A stretch of 64,000 nt of DNA from Pigmentiphaga sp. NML030171 (GTDB taxonomy: Bacteria > Pseudomonadota > Gammaproteobacteria > Burkholderiales > Burkholderiaceae_B). The notes under the pieces were generated by a model. That model was not told where the DNA came from. It saw nothing but the letters and a program-made list of their open reading frames with translations, and made no database searches. A program made the position numbers and the translations under genes. Location: positions 56,490 to 120,489 of the forward strand of contig NZ_NINX01000034.1 in assembly GCF_002188635.1 (NCBI RefSeq), read 5' to 3'. Shown piece by piece: positions 1-8,106 of this stretch. Each line of letters opens with the position of its first letter. Positions within the stretch are counted from its first letter, which is position 1.

Positions 1-408
1 CTGTGCGCCAAGCTGTGTGCGTTGCGGGCCGCCCCCAGCGACCGCAAGCGGATCGAATTCATCCACCAGCAGGCGACCGACGCGGTGGCGCGCGGGGATT
101 CCCAGGCCTATGCCGCCCTGAACGAGGAGTTCCATGCGCTCATCTATGCGGGCGCGCGCAACAAGACCTTGCAGGAAATCGCGCTGGGGCTGCGCCAGCG
201 GCTGGCGCCTTTCCGCGCGCAAGGTTTTTTCGTGGCCGAGAACCGGCTGCAGCATTCCCACGTCGAGCACGAGGCCCTGGTCAAGGCCTTGCTGGAGCAC
301 GACGGCGAGGCGGCCGCCCAGGCCATGCACAGCCATGCGGCGAATTCCGCCATGAACGTCCTGCAGCATTTCGGCCGCGAGCGCCATCCATCGGCCTCCG
401 CCGCCTGA
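1..408 (+). CDS. GntR-family regulator, C-terminal effector domain (5' partial)
   Basis: The reading frame is open from the first base, so the N-terminal winged helix lies outside the window. The remaining 135 residues look like an FCD ligand-binding domain: an all-helical segment with the pattern NEEFHALIYAGARN and a later HSHVEHEALVKAL stretch, where the histidines and acidic residues typically bind metal and an organic-acid effector. FCD GntR proteins usually repress neighbouring catabolic genes. The gene lies directly upstream of, and co-directional with, the catabolic cluster from 660 onward, and a candidate ATTG-N4-CAAT operator lies at 593-604. The family call is good; the ligand is unknown. 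Confidence 0.8.
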   Translation: MCAKLCALRAAPSDRKRIEFIHQQATDAVARGDSQAYAALNEEFHALIYAGARNKTLQEIALGLRQRLAPFRAQGFFVAENRLQHSHVEHEALVKALLEHDGEAAAQAMHSHAANSAMNVLQHFGRERHPSASAA

Positions 409-564
409 ACCTTCCCTCCGGCCGTTCGTCCTGAACGCCACTCCTTCATTCCCGCGCCTGGCGGGCCGGCTCCGTACCGGAGTTGGCCTCGTCCTGCCGC
501 CGCCTCCCATTTCCTTCCTCTTGCCTGGCATCGTTTCTTCGCGTTTCCCCCTATGCATATTTTC

Positions 565-604
565 TTGACCAATTTGCGTGCTGGAAAATAATATTGCACA
601 CAAT
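565..604 (+). promoter_or_regulatory. Promoter and candidate GntR operator for the 660-6187 cluster
   Basis: In an AT-rich patch of the 251-bp gap after the regulator, TTGACC (565-570) is followed after 18 bp by TAATAT (589-594), a plausible sigma-70 promoter. The inverted repeat ATTG-CACA-CAAT (593-604) overlaps the -10 end, the size and position expected of a GntR/FCD operator. The rest of 409-659 shows no coding sequence. Confidence 0.45.
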
Positions 605-659
605 TTATGGAAAGTGAATGCAAAGCCGTACCGGATGTCATCAACAGAGGAGTTGTCGA

Positions 660-1595
660 ATGTCCTGGATTGCCCTTGCCACTTACCGCCGGTCCGACCG
701 GCTGGCCCCCGCCTTGGTCCTGGACCAGCGCCTGTACGACCTGGACGCGGCCCTGGCGGCAGGATTGCCGGCCTTGCCCGAGGCCTGCCGCGGCGGCATC
801 GCCCGCATGCTGGAAGCCTGGCCGCAGACCGCCCCATGGCTGCGCGAGGCAGGTCCGGCGGCCGAACGCCTGGCTGCCTCGGGCGCCATCCGGCCGGTGC
901 CCGCCGGTGAACGCACGGTCGCCGCTCCCTACGTGCCGCAGCGCATCTTCTGCGCCGCCTCCAACTACGCGGCCCATGCCAACGAGATGGGCACCGTCCT
1001 GGCTGCCAAATCCCAAAGCAAGCCCTACATGTTCCTGAAGCTGTCGAACACCGTGGTGGGCGATGGCGACGTGGTCCAGCTTCCGCCGGAAACGGCCATG
1101 CTGGACTGGGAAGTGGAACTGGCGGCCGTCATCGGCACGCGGTGCCGGCGCGTGTCGGCCGAGCGGGCGCTGGACCACGTCGCCTGCTACACCATCCTGA
1201 ACGACGTGTCGGCACGCGACCTGAACGTGCGGTCCGACTACCCCTTCAAGCACGACTGGTTCCAGGGCAAATGCCACGATACGTTCGCGCCGCTGGGGCC
1301 CTGGCTGGTGCCGTCCTGGCAGATTCCCGATCCCCAGGCCGTGCAGCTCAGGCTGGACGTCAATGGCGAGCCGATGCAGCAGGACAGCACCGCCAACATG
1401 ATCTGGACGGTGCGCGAGCAGATCGCCTACCTGTCCACCATCGTCACGCTGGAACCGGGCGACGTCGTCGCCACCGGCACGCCCACCGGCGTGGGCATGG
1501 GACGGGGCATCTACCTGAAGGCCGGCGACACCATGGTCGCCACCGTTGACGGCATCGGCCGTCTGTCCAACCAGGTGCAAGCCGAGAAGGTCTGA
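660..1595 (+). CDS. Fumarylacetoacetate hydrolase family protein
   Basis: A 311-residue protein with the FAH catalytic fold in its C-terminal two thirds. NYAAHANEMG is the first active-site segment, DWEVELAAVIG carries metal-binding acids, and NDVSARDLN and GDVVATGTPTGVG follow. The family hydrolyses C-C bonds in acyl-pyruvates or decarboxylates/isomerises oxo-diacids at the end of aromatic catabolism. The ATG at 660 is chosen because AGAGGAG lies about 7 bp upstream; an in-frame ATG at 618 has no ribosome site and adds residues outside the family. It is the first gene of the cluster, followed by transporter genes. The exact substrate cannot be told from sequence. Confidence 0.85.
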   Translation: MSWIALATYRRSDRLAPALVLDQRLYDLDAALAAGLPALPEACRGGIARMLEAWPQTAPWLREAGPAAERLAASGAIRPVPAGERTVAAPYVPQRIFCAASNYAAHANEMGTVLAAKSQSKPYMFLKLSNTVVGDGDVVQLPPETAMLDWEVELAAVIGTRCRRVSAERALDHVACYTILNDVSARDLNVRSDYPFKHDWFQGKCHDTFAPLGPWLVPSWQIPDPQAVQLRLDVNGEPMQQDSTANMIWTVREQIAYLSTIVTLEPGDVVATGTPTGVGMGRGIYLKAGDTMVATVDGIGRLSNQVQAEKV

Positions 1596-1646
1596 GCGCG
1601 CCGGGTAGTCGTGGTCATTCGCTGTACGTCGTATGGAGAAGAAGAC

Positions 1647-2651
1647 ATGCAACCCTGCAAGCAAGGTTTTGCGGCGTGGGGCCGGGCACTGGGCCTGGCG
1701 GCGCTGATCGGTTGGGCCGGAGCGGCGCACGCCCAGGAGAAGGTCGCATACAACATGGCCTGGCTGCCCCAGGGCAGCTCCGTGGGCGTGATCGTCGCGC
1801 AGGAACTCGGGTATTTCAAGGAAGCGGGCCTGGACGTCAACATCCAGCGCGGCTACGGCGGCAACCGTACCGCGAACGAACTGGACCAGGGGCAGTACGA
1901 GTTCGGCTACGTCGATCCGATCAGCCTGGTCCTGAACCGGTCCAACGGCGGCAAGATCCGCATGGTGGGCGCGCTCAACACGCGCTGGCCGGCCGGCATC
2001 TGCTTCGATACCCGGCGGCACAAGCCCAAGTCGCCTGCCGACATGAAGGGGCTGACGCTGGGGGGCGGCTCGGCCTCGCCGGTCCACAACGTGGTGCCGG
2101 CGTGGCTGGAACTCAACGGCCAGCCACGCGACGGCATCCGGCTGCTGCGCATGGACCCGGCCGTCGTGGACGCCTCGCTGATCGAGGGACGCATCGATCT
2201 GGCCGAATGCTGGCGCGCGAGCAACCGCGCGGTCACGCAGAAGCAGGCCGATGCGGCGGGCGTGCCGCTGGGCTGGGTCGAATACAGCGATTTCGGCCTG
2301 GATGCCTACGGCAGCGGCTTCGCCGCCAGCGAGGACACCATCCGCAAGCGGCCCGACATGGTGCGCAAGTTCCTGAAGGCTTCCTATCGCGGCTATGCAT
2401 ACGCATTCGCCAATCCCGAGCGGGCGGCCGACCTCATGGTCAAGATGTTCCCCGTCACCGACCGGAGCGTGGCGCTGGCCCAGATCCGCGACATGGCGGA
2501 CCTGCTGGTCGACCCGCAGGCCAAGGACCAGGGCTTGGGCTATCTGCGCGACGACCGCATGCGCTCGACGGTGCAGTTCGTCGACAAGGCCTTCGGCCTG
2601 AACGGCAAGGTCAAGCCGCAGGACACCTATACCAACGATCTGCTGAAGTAG
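1647..2651 (+). CDS. ABC transporter substrate-binding protein (NMT1/SsuA-like)
   Basis: A 334-residue periplasmic protein. A signal peptide with a hydrophobic core (residues 8-25) ends in AHAQ, and a type-II binding-protein fold follows. LPQGSSVGVIVAQELGYFKEAGLDV is interrupted by a short loop, as in NMT1/THI5-like and SsuA proteins that bind aromatic, sulfonate or pyrimidine-like compounds. Start 1647 follows GGAGAAG; the longer frame from 1611 would bury the signal peptide. Its permease (3209) and ATPase (4476) lie downstream with enzyme genes between them, so import and degradation are probably co-expressed. Confidence 0.85.
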   Translation: MQPCKQGFAAWGRALGLAALIGWAGAAHAQEKVAYNMAWLPQGSSVGVIVAQELGYFKEAGLDVNIQRGYGGNRTANELDQGQYEFGYVDPISLVLNRSNGGKIRMVGALNTRWPAGICFDTRRHKPKSPADMKGLTLGGGSASPVHNVVPAWLELNGQPRDGIRLLRMDPAVVDASLIEGRIDLAECWRASNRAVTQKQADAAGVPLGWVEYSDFGLDAYGSGFAASEDTIRKRPDMVRKFLKASYRGYAYAFANPERAADLMVKMFPVTDRSVALAQIRDMADLLVDPQAKDQGLGYLRDDRMRSTVQFVDKAFGLNGKVKPQDTYTNDLLK

Positions 2652-2660
2652 GAGGCAAGC

Positions 2661-3212
2661 ATGGCGACTCGACCCTGCCCCCGCAGGCTGGGGCACGTCG
2701 TATTGAACGTGCGCGACCTGGCGGCCTCGGTGCGCTTCTATACCGACATCGTCGGGCTGGAGGTGTCGGACTACATCGAGGACCAGATGGCGTTCCTGCG
2801 TTGCGGCCGCGACCACCACGATCTGGCGCTGGCGCAGATCCCCGCCGGCGGTCCCTTGCGCGAAGCCACCTATGCGCCGGGGCGCCCGGGCATGGAACAT
2901 TTCTCGTACGAGCTCGGCTCCCTGGCCGAGATAGAGGATGCGGCGCGCTACCTGCAGGACCGCGGCGTGGAGATCGTGCGCGGCATAGGCAAGCACGGGC
3001 CGGGCGAGAACCTGTTCCTGGTGTTCAAGGATCCCGACGGCAACTACTGCGAGTTCTATGCGGAAATGGTGCAGGTCACGCCCGAGCAGCCGCATACGGC
3101 GCGGGTCTGGCGGAACGATCTCGCGGCCTTCGACCAATGGCATTTTTCCCGCTTCGTCGTGCCGGCTCCCGACTGGGGGCCCCGCGGCGGTGGGCAGGAG
3201 GGGCAGGCATGA
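2661..3212 (+). CDS. VOC family protein (glyoxalase/extradiol dioxygenase fold)
   Basis: 183 residues covering one VOC module pair. LGHVVLNVRDLAASVRFY at the N-terminus supplies the first metal histidine, HFSYEL a second, and KDPDGNYCEFYAEM the C-terminal glutamate. Members are metal-dependent lyases, isomerases or ring-cleaving dioxygenases. AGGAGG lies just before the ATG. Its stop overlaps the permease start (ATGA at 3209-3212), so the two are translationally coupled. Placement inside a transporter and FAH cluster favours a role in degradation of a cyclic compound; the reaction is not determinable here. Confidence 0.8.
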   Translation: MATRPCPRRLGHVVLNVRDLAASVRFYTDIVGLEVSDYIEDQMAFLRCGRDHHDLALAQIPAGGPLREATYAPGRPGMEHFSYELGSLAEIEDAARYLQDRGVEIVRGIGKHGPGENLFLVFKDPDGNYCEFYAEMVQVTPEQPHTARVWRNDLAAFDQWHFSRFVVPAPDWGPRGGGQEGQA

Positions 3213-4024
3213 ACGCGCACGTACAACCCACCCCGCTGCCCGCGGCCGGACGGCGCGCGCTGCGGCTGCTACCATCCGGCGATGCCTGGCGCCGCGTGAT
3301 CGATCCCGCCGTGCTCTGCTTGATGCTGGCGCTGCTGTGGGAGCGGGCCGTCGACATGTTCGGCATCAAGCCCTACCTGTTGCCGCCGCTGTCCAAGGTG
3401 CTGGAAAGCCTGTGGGCCAATCGCGCCGCGCTGGTCCTGCAATCCTGGGTCACGACCCAGGAAGTGCTGGCCGGCTTCGCGATGGCGGTCATCGGCGGCA
3501 TCGCGCTGGGGCTGGCCATCCATGCGATGCCGCTGCTGCGGCGGGCGCTGTATCCGCTGGTCGTGGTGTTCCAGGGGCTGCCCAAGATCGCGTTGGCGCC
3601 GCTGATGGTGATCTGGTTCGGCTACGGGTCGGCGTCCAAGATCCTGATGGCCTTCCTGTTCGCCTTCTTCCCGGTCGTGATCGCGACCATGGGGGGACTG
3701 GCCGGCACGCCCGCCCACCTGATCGAGCACTTCAAGGCCATACGCGCGCCGGCCTGGACCACGTTCCGCCGCCTGTACGTGCCGGCGGCGCTGCCCTCCA
3801 TCATGGACGGGTGCCGCTCGGCCATGCCGCTGGCGGTCATCGGCGCCATCGTGGGCGAGTTCGTGGGCTCGGACAGCGGCCTGGGCCACCTGATACTCGA
3901 GGCCAACGCCAATGGCCGCACCGACTATCTGTTCGCCGCGCTCATCGTCGTCTCGGCCGTGGCCGGCCTGCTGTATCTCTTGGTCGAACTGGCGGCCAAG
4001 CGCATCTGGTGGCGAGGCTTCTGA
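3209..4024 (+). CDS. ABC transporter permease (SsuC/TauC type)
   Basis: 271 residues with about six membrane spans and the binding-protein-dependent permease signature around FKAIRAPAWTTFRRLYVPAALP, the EAA loop that contacts the ATPase. It starts at the ATG overlapping the previous stop. It forms the channel for the binding protein at 1647 and the ATPase at 4476. A second VOC gene separates it from the ATPase, so the transporter genes are not contiguous. Confidence 0.88.
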   Translation: MNAHVQPTPLPAAGRRALRLLPSGDAWRRVIDPAVLCLMLALLWERAVDMFGIKPYLLPPLSKVLESLWANRAALVLQSWVTTQEVLAGFAMAVIGGIALGLAIHAMPLLRRALYPLVVVFQGLPKIALAPLMVIWFGYGSASKILMAFLFAFFPVVIATMGGLAGTPAHLIEHFKAIRAPAWTTFRRLYVPAALPSIMDGCRSAMPLAVIGAIVGEFVGSDSGLGHLILEANANGRTDYLFAALIVVSAVAGLLYLLVELAAKRIWWRGF

Positions 4025-4062
4025 GCCTCGCGTCCATCTCACATCTTTCAGGAGCATTTCGC

Positions 4063-4464
4063 ATGGCCAAGCTACGTCACATCGCCCTTGCCGTTCCCGA
4101 TCCCGAGAAGGCCGCCAAGTTCTACAGCGAGGTATTCGGGCTGGAGATCGTCGAACCCACGCATTCGCCGCTGGCCGATGGCGTGTACCTGTCGGACGGC
4201 ACGATCTGCCTCGCGCTGCTCAACTACAAGACCGACGATGCCGCCGGCCGTGACCGGGGCAAGGATTGGGTGGGCACCCATCACTTCGGCTTCTGGGTCG
4301 ACGACCTGGACGAGCAGCGGCGCCGCATCGAAGAGCGTGGCGGCACCTTCTTCATGGACCTGCCGCACGACAAGAAGAGCCTGTACTACGAGATGAAGTT
4401 CCGCGACCTGGACGGCGTCGTGTTCGACATCTCGGAAGGGGGCTGGGTCGGGGCGCGCAAGTGA
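4063..4464 (+). CDS. VOC family protein (second copy in cluster)
   Basis: 133 residues, the size of a single compact VOC domain. LRHIALAVPDPEKAAKFYSEVFGLE at the N-terminus (interrupted in full by variable positions), HHFGFWVDD in the middle and RDLDGVVFDISEGGW at the end give the two histidines and an acidic residue normally used for metal binding. Preceded by CAGGAG. It is distinct from the 183-residue VOC protein at 2661, so the cluster carries two different VOC enzymes. Function beyond lyase/dioxygenase fold is not assignable. Confidence 0.8.
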   Translation: MAKLRHIALAVPDPEKAAKFYSEVFGLEIVEPTHSPLADGVYLSDGTICLALLNYKTDDAAGRDRGKDWVGTHHFGFWVDDLDEQRRRIEERGGTFFMDLPHDKKSLYYEMKFRDLDGVVFDISEGGWVGARK

Positions 4465-4475
4465 GAGCCGCGGCC

Positions 4476-5270
4476 ATGACGGGCGGGGATGCGGGAGCGG
4501 TGCGGATCGAGACCGCCGTCCAGGTCGAGCGGACCGCCAAGACCTTTCGTTCGCGCAACGCCGTGCGGGCGCTCGACCAGGTCGATTTCTCCATCGCGCG
4601 CGGGGAGTTCGTGTCCATCCTGGGGCCGAGCGGCTGCGGCAAGAGCACGCTGCTGCGCATCGTCGCGGGCCTGATCCAGCCCGACGCGGGAGGCGAGATC
4701 CGGGTGTTCGGGCATTCCCAGACGCGCATGTCCAGCGACGTGGGCGTGGTGTTCCAGACCCACAACATGCTGCCGTGGGAAACGGTGGAGGCCAACATCC
4801 GGCTGGCGGCCGAGGTGGCGGGCGTGGCGCCCGCCGAGATCGACCGCCGCGTGGAGCAGATCCTGCCGGTGCTCAAGCTGGAGCGGTTCCGCCGCAACCA
4901 TCCGCACGAACTGTCGGGCGGCATGCGCCAGCGCGCGGCGCTGGGGCAGATCCTGATCACGCATCCCAAGGTGCTGCTGCTGGATGAACCCTTCGGCGCG
5001 CTGGACGCGCTCACGCGCGATCAGTTGAACGTCGAGCTGCTGCGGCTCTGGCAGGAGATGCGGCAGACGGTGCTGCTGATCACGCACAGCATCGCGGAGG
5101 CCGTCTTCCTGTCCGACCGGGTGCTGGTCATGAGCGAGAGTCCGGGGCGCATCGTCGAGGACATGCGGATAGACCTGCCGCGTCCGCGCGACCCGCGCAC
5201 CACCAAGGAACAAGCCGCCTTCGGGCAATACGTCGGCCGCCTGGGCCGGCTCATGGGCGTCGGCGACTGA
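4476..5270 (+). CDS. ABC transporter ATP-binding protein (SsuB/TauB type)
   Basis: 264 residues. Walker A GPSGCGKST lies at about 50-58, the signature LSGGMRQRAAL and Walker B LLLDEPFGALD follow in the expected order, and the switch histidine is in LLITHS. It powers the permease at 3209. The start is uncertain: a GTG at 4461 overlapping the previous stop (GTGA) would add five residues; neither has a strong ribosome site. The preceding gene's stop is within the same few bases, so translation is likely coupled. Confidence 0.9.
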   Translation: MTGGDAGAVRIETAVQVERTAKTFRSRNAVRALDQVDFSIARGEFVSILGPSGCGKSTLLRIVAGLIQPDAGGEIRVFGHSQTRMSSDVGVVFQTHNMLPWETVEANIRLAAEVAGVAPAEIDRRVEQILPVLKLERFRRNHPHELSGGMRQRAALGQILITHPKVLLLDEPFGALDALTRDQLNVELLRLWQEMRQTVLLITHSIAEAVFLSDRVLVMSESPGRIVEDMRIDLPRPRDPRTTKEQAAFGQYVGRLGRLMGVGD

Positions 5271-5293
5271 CATCGTCCTATACGGGAGTACAC

Positions 5294-6187
5294 ATGCAGA
5301 TTTCGAAATTCCACGGCGTCGTGCCGGCCATGGCCACGCCCTTCACCCGCGACCACCGCCTGGACGAGGCGAGGGTGGGCGAACTGATCGACGGGTATAT
5401 CCGGGCCGGGGTGCATGGCATCTCGGTGGCCGGCAGCCAGGGCGAGTTCTTCGCGCTGGACACCGACGAGCACATCCGGCTGCTGGAGCTGTCGATGCAG
5501 GCCATCGACGGCCGCGTGCCGCTGTATGCCGGCACGGGCGGCGCGACCACGCGCAAGTCCATCGAACTGACCAAGGCCGCCGAAGCCCTGGGCGTGGACC
5601 TGGCGCTGGTCATCACGCCGTATTTCGCGCAGCCGTCGCAGGACGAGCTGGTCGAGCACTACACCGCTGTCGCGCGCGCCACCCGGCTGCCGGTCATGCT
5701 GTACAACAATCCGCCGCGCACCAGCGTGAACGTGCTGCCGGCGACGCTGGCGCGCTGCATGCGCGCCGCGGAGAACATCGTGGGCATGAAGGACTCCAGC
5801 GGCGACCTGACGCAGTCGGTGGAGTACCTGTTGACCGCGCCGCGCCCCGCGCTGCTGTTCTCCGGGCGCGATACCGTGGCGCTGGCCATGATGTTCCATG
5901 GCGGGCAGGGCACGATCTCGCCGGCGGCCAACGTCTTTCCCGAGCTGATGGTGCGCATGTACGACGCGCTGCGGGCCGGCAACCAAGACGAGGCGGTGCG
6001 CATCTCCAACGTGTTCGCGCCGCTGCGCGCCGCCTGGGCCTGGGGATCGTTTCCGGTGGTGATCAAGGAGGCCATGGCGCTGGCCGGCCGCGATGCCGGT
6101 CCGGCGCGTCCGCCCATCGCCGGCCTGAGCGAGAAGGTCCGCGCGGACCTGGCCGCGGTGGTGGAACGGATCGGGGCGGCGGCCTAG
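5294..6187 (+). CDS. Dihydrodipicolinate synthase family aldolase/lyase
   Basis: 297-residue TIM-barrel enzyme of the DapA/NanA superfamily. The pyruvate-binding loop appears as GSQGEFF (about 47-53), the catalytic tyrosine as LYNNPPRT (Y137) and the Schiff-base lysine as GMKDSSGD (K166). Such enzymes cleave or condense 2-oxo acids. As the last gene of a catabolic cluster with an FAH-family enzyme, it more likely performs a retro-aldol or hydratase-aldolase step than lysine biosynthesis. GGGAG precedes the ATG. Confidence 0.85.
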   Translation: MQISKFHGVVPAMATPFTRDHRLDEARVGELIDGYIRAGVHGISVAGSQGEFFALDTDEHIRLLELSMQAIDGRVPLYAGTGGATTRKSIELTKAAEALGVDLALVITPYFAQPSQDELVEHYTAVARATRLPVMLYNNPPRTSVNVLPATLARCMRAAENIVGMKDSSGDLTQSVEYLLTAPRPALLFSGRDTVALAMMFHGGQGTISPAANVFPELMVRMYDALRAGNQDEAVRISNVFAPLRAAWAWGSFPVVIKEAMALAGRDAGPARPPIAGLSEKVRADLAAVVERIGAAA

Positions 6188-6205
6188 GCGGCCGCCCAAA
6201 TGAAT

Positions 6206-6239
6206 GGCCCCGGGGCGCGAAGTCCGCACGTCCGGGGCC
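6206..6239. terminator. GC-rich inverted repeat between convergent genes
   Basis: GGCCCCGG (6206-6213) and CCGGGGCC (6232-6239) can form an 8-bp stem with an 18-nt loop. It sits between convergent stops at 6187 and 6273, where a bidirectional terminator is expected, but no T-run follows on either strand. Confidence 0.3.
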
Positions 6240-6272
6240 GGGGGTAAAGCGTCGTCAGCCAGTGCGCGGCGG

Positions 6273-7148
6273 TCAGGCCAGCGGCTTGAAGCGGTAGAGT
6301 TTCTCGGGATTCTCGACCAGCAGCTTGCGGCGCAGGGCGGGATCCGGGCAGAAGTCCAGCATCAAGTCGACCAGCTCGCCGTCGTTGGGCATGTCCTTCG
6401 AGATGTTCGGGTGCGGCCAGTCGGTGCCCCACAGCACGCGGTCCGGCGCGGCTTCGATCAGCCGGGCGGCGAAGGGCGCGGCATCGGCGAAGGGGCGCTT
6501 GCCCACGGACACGCGCTCGCCTCCGCAGACCTTGACCCAGGCCAGCGGGTTCTTCATCAGTTCCAGCAGCGCGCGGAAGGGCTCCTGGTCCAGGCCCTTG
6601 GCGGCCTGCACGCGGCCCATGTGGTCGATCACGAAGGGCACGTTGATGCGGTTGATGCGATCGCTGTAGGTCAGGATGTCCTGAGCGTCCAGGTGCAGCA
6701 CGACGTGCCAGCCCAGGCCGTCCAGGCGCTCGATGGTCTTGTCGAAGATTTCCAGGTCGGGCGCGCCGCCCAGGTGCTGCACGAAATTGAAGCGCACCGC
6801 GCGCACGCCGCCGGCGTCCATGTCGGCCAGTTGTTCGTCGGTCTCGGAGCCGTTGACGATGGCCACGCCCAGGTAGCGGCCTTCGCTGCGGGCGATGGCG
6901 TCGAGCATGGCGCTGTTGTCGTCGCCGTGGCAGCTGGCCTGAACGATCACCGCGCGGTCCAGGCCCAGGAAGTCATGCAACTGGCGCAGGCGCTCGAAGG
7001 GCGCGTCGGGCGGCGTGTAGCTGCGGTCGGGCGCGTACGGGAACTTGTCGGCGGGGCCGAAGACGTGGCAGTGGGCATCGCACGCGCCGGCCGGCAGGGC
7101 CTCGCGCGGTTTGACGGGATTCGGATCGGGTGCGGCGCAGGTTTTCAT
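6273..7148 (-). CDS. Amidohydrolase, 2-pyrone-4,6-dicarboxylate hydrolase-like
   Basis: 291-residue TIM-barrel metal hydrolase. ACDAHCHVFGP near the N-terminus supplies the HxH pair (H26, H28), VIDHMGR a later histidine, and WGTDWPHPN the C-terminal catalytic aspartate. This pattern matches the LigI/PmdD subfamily, which opens 2-pyrone-4,6-dicarboxylate in the protocatechuate 4,5-cleavage route, and related sugar-lactone hydrolases. The next gene in the operon is a LigK-like aldolase, which acts two steps later in that route, and this strengthens but does not prove the assignment. Confidence 0.78.
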   Translation of the reverse strand: MKTCAAPDPNPVKPREALPAGACDAHCHVFGPADKFPYAPDRSYTPPDAPFERLRQLHDFLGLDRAVIVQASCHGDDNSAMLDAIARSEGRYLGVAIVNGSETDEQLADMDAGGVRAVRFNFVQHLGGAPDLEIFDKTIERLDGLGWHVVLHLDAQDILTYSDRINRINVPFVIDHMGRVQAAKGLDQEPFRALLELMKNPLAWVKVCGGERVSVGKRPFADAAPFAARLIEAAPDRVLWGTDWPHPNISKDMPNDGELVDLMLDFCPDPALRRKLLVENPEKLYRFKPLA

Positions 7149-7228
7149 GGTTCAGCTTCAGGTTCGGGGACTGCCGCGGCAGGCCGCGGCGAGGTCCGTT
7201 GGAGACGGGTCTCCCCCAAGGGGCGGTC

Positions 7229-7930
7229 TCAGCCGTTCAGTTCGTCCAGCGAGTCGACATAGCGCAGGCCGGCCTCGGCCAGCCTGGGTCGCATGTTGTA
7301 GATGTCCAGGCCGAGCTCGCCGGCGGCCAGGCGGGCGCGCTTGCCTTCCTCTTCCTGCACGCGCTTGTCGGCCTTCTGGATGACGGTGGCGACCTGGGCG
7401 TTGGGCACGATGGCCACGCCGTCGTCGTCGGCCACGATGGCATCGCCGGGATGGACCAGCGCGCCGCCGCAGACAATGGGCACGTTGACCGAGCCGATGG
7501 TGGCCTTGACGGTGCCGCGGGCATTGATGGCCTTGGACCAGACGGGGAAGCCCATCGCGGTCAGGGTGGCCACGTCGCGCACGCCGGCGTCGATCACCAG
7601 GCCGCGCACGCCGCGCGCCTTGAGCGAGGTGGCGAGCAGGTCGCCGAACATGCCGTCGGCGTTCTCGGTGGTGCAGGCCACGACCAGGATGTCGCCCGGC
7701 GAGCACTGCTCGACCGCGACGTGCAGCATCCAGTTGTCGCCCGGTTGCGCCAGCACCGTCACCGCCGGCCCGGCAATCGACGCGCCCGCGTAGATCGGAC
7801 GCATATAAGGCCGCATCAGGCCGACGCTGCGCCCCTGGGCCTCATGCACCGTGGCCACGCCCTGCGCAGCCAGCTTCTCCGCCGCGCCCTCGGGCAGCGC
7901 CGGCTTCTTTCGTACGACTACACCCAGCAT
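7229..7930 (-). CDS. 4-carboxy-4-hydroxy-2-oxoadipate aldolase / RraA-like protein
   Basis: 233 residues of the RraA/class II pyruvate aldolase family (LigK, PmdF, HMG/CHA aldolase). The GVRDV motif with arginine and aspartate and the preceding LVIDAG are the substrate- and metal-binding loop. The true start is the ATG at 7930 with GGAG eight bases upstream; the longer TTG frame lacks a site. It splits carboxy-hydroxy-oxoadipate to pyruvate plus oxaloacetate in protocatechuate or gallate meta-cleavage. The neighbouring LigI-like gene fits that pathway. Oxaloacetate decarboxylase activity is a common alternative. Confidence 0.8.
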   Translation of the reverse strand: MLGVVVRKKPALPEGAAEKLAAQGVATVHEAQGRSVGLMRPYMRPIYAGASIAGPAVTVLAQPGDNWMLHVAVEQCSPGDILVVACTTENADGMFGDLLATSLKARGVRGLVIDAGVRDVATLTAMGFPVWSKAINARGTVKATIGSVNVPIVCGGALVHPGDAIVADDDGVAIVPNAQVATVIQKADKRVQEEEGKRARLAAGELGLDIYNMRPRLAEAGLRYVDSLDELNG

Positions 7931-8011
7931 TCTTTTCTCCAACCGTTAAGCAACACGTCGCATCGTGTCCACCACTACCAGCCAGCCCTGCCAACAAAAC
8001 GCCAGTCATCG

Positions 8012-8106
8012 CCAGCCCATTGGTACCCCAGGAAACCGCGGATCCGGCTCCGCCGGTCCGCCAGTTTCGCCCCCTGGGGGGCGCGCGTAAGCGCGTAGGG
8101 GGGGGA
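8012..8106 (-). repeat. Dispersed GC-rich palindromic repeat, copy 1
   Basis: The run from the CCAGCCCATTGGTACCCCAGG end to the GCGCGTAGGGGGGG end is nearly the same as 59548-59641 and resembles arms at 43180-43430 and 59312-59375. It contains nested palindromes (GGATCCGGCTCCGCCGGTCC, CGCCCCCTGGGGGGCG, CGCGCGTAAGCGCG). It directly follows the stop of the minus-strand gene at 8107, so it may terminate transcription or protect the 3' end. Confidence 0.75.

Noticed and set aside
144..3275. Very long antisense open frame (over 1000 codons)
   Set aside because: High GC leaves few stop codons on the opposite strand. It overlaps well-supported genes on the plus strand, has no ribosome site and encodes a Gly/Arg/His-rich product without recognisable domains.
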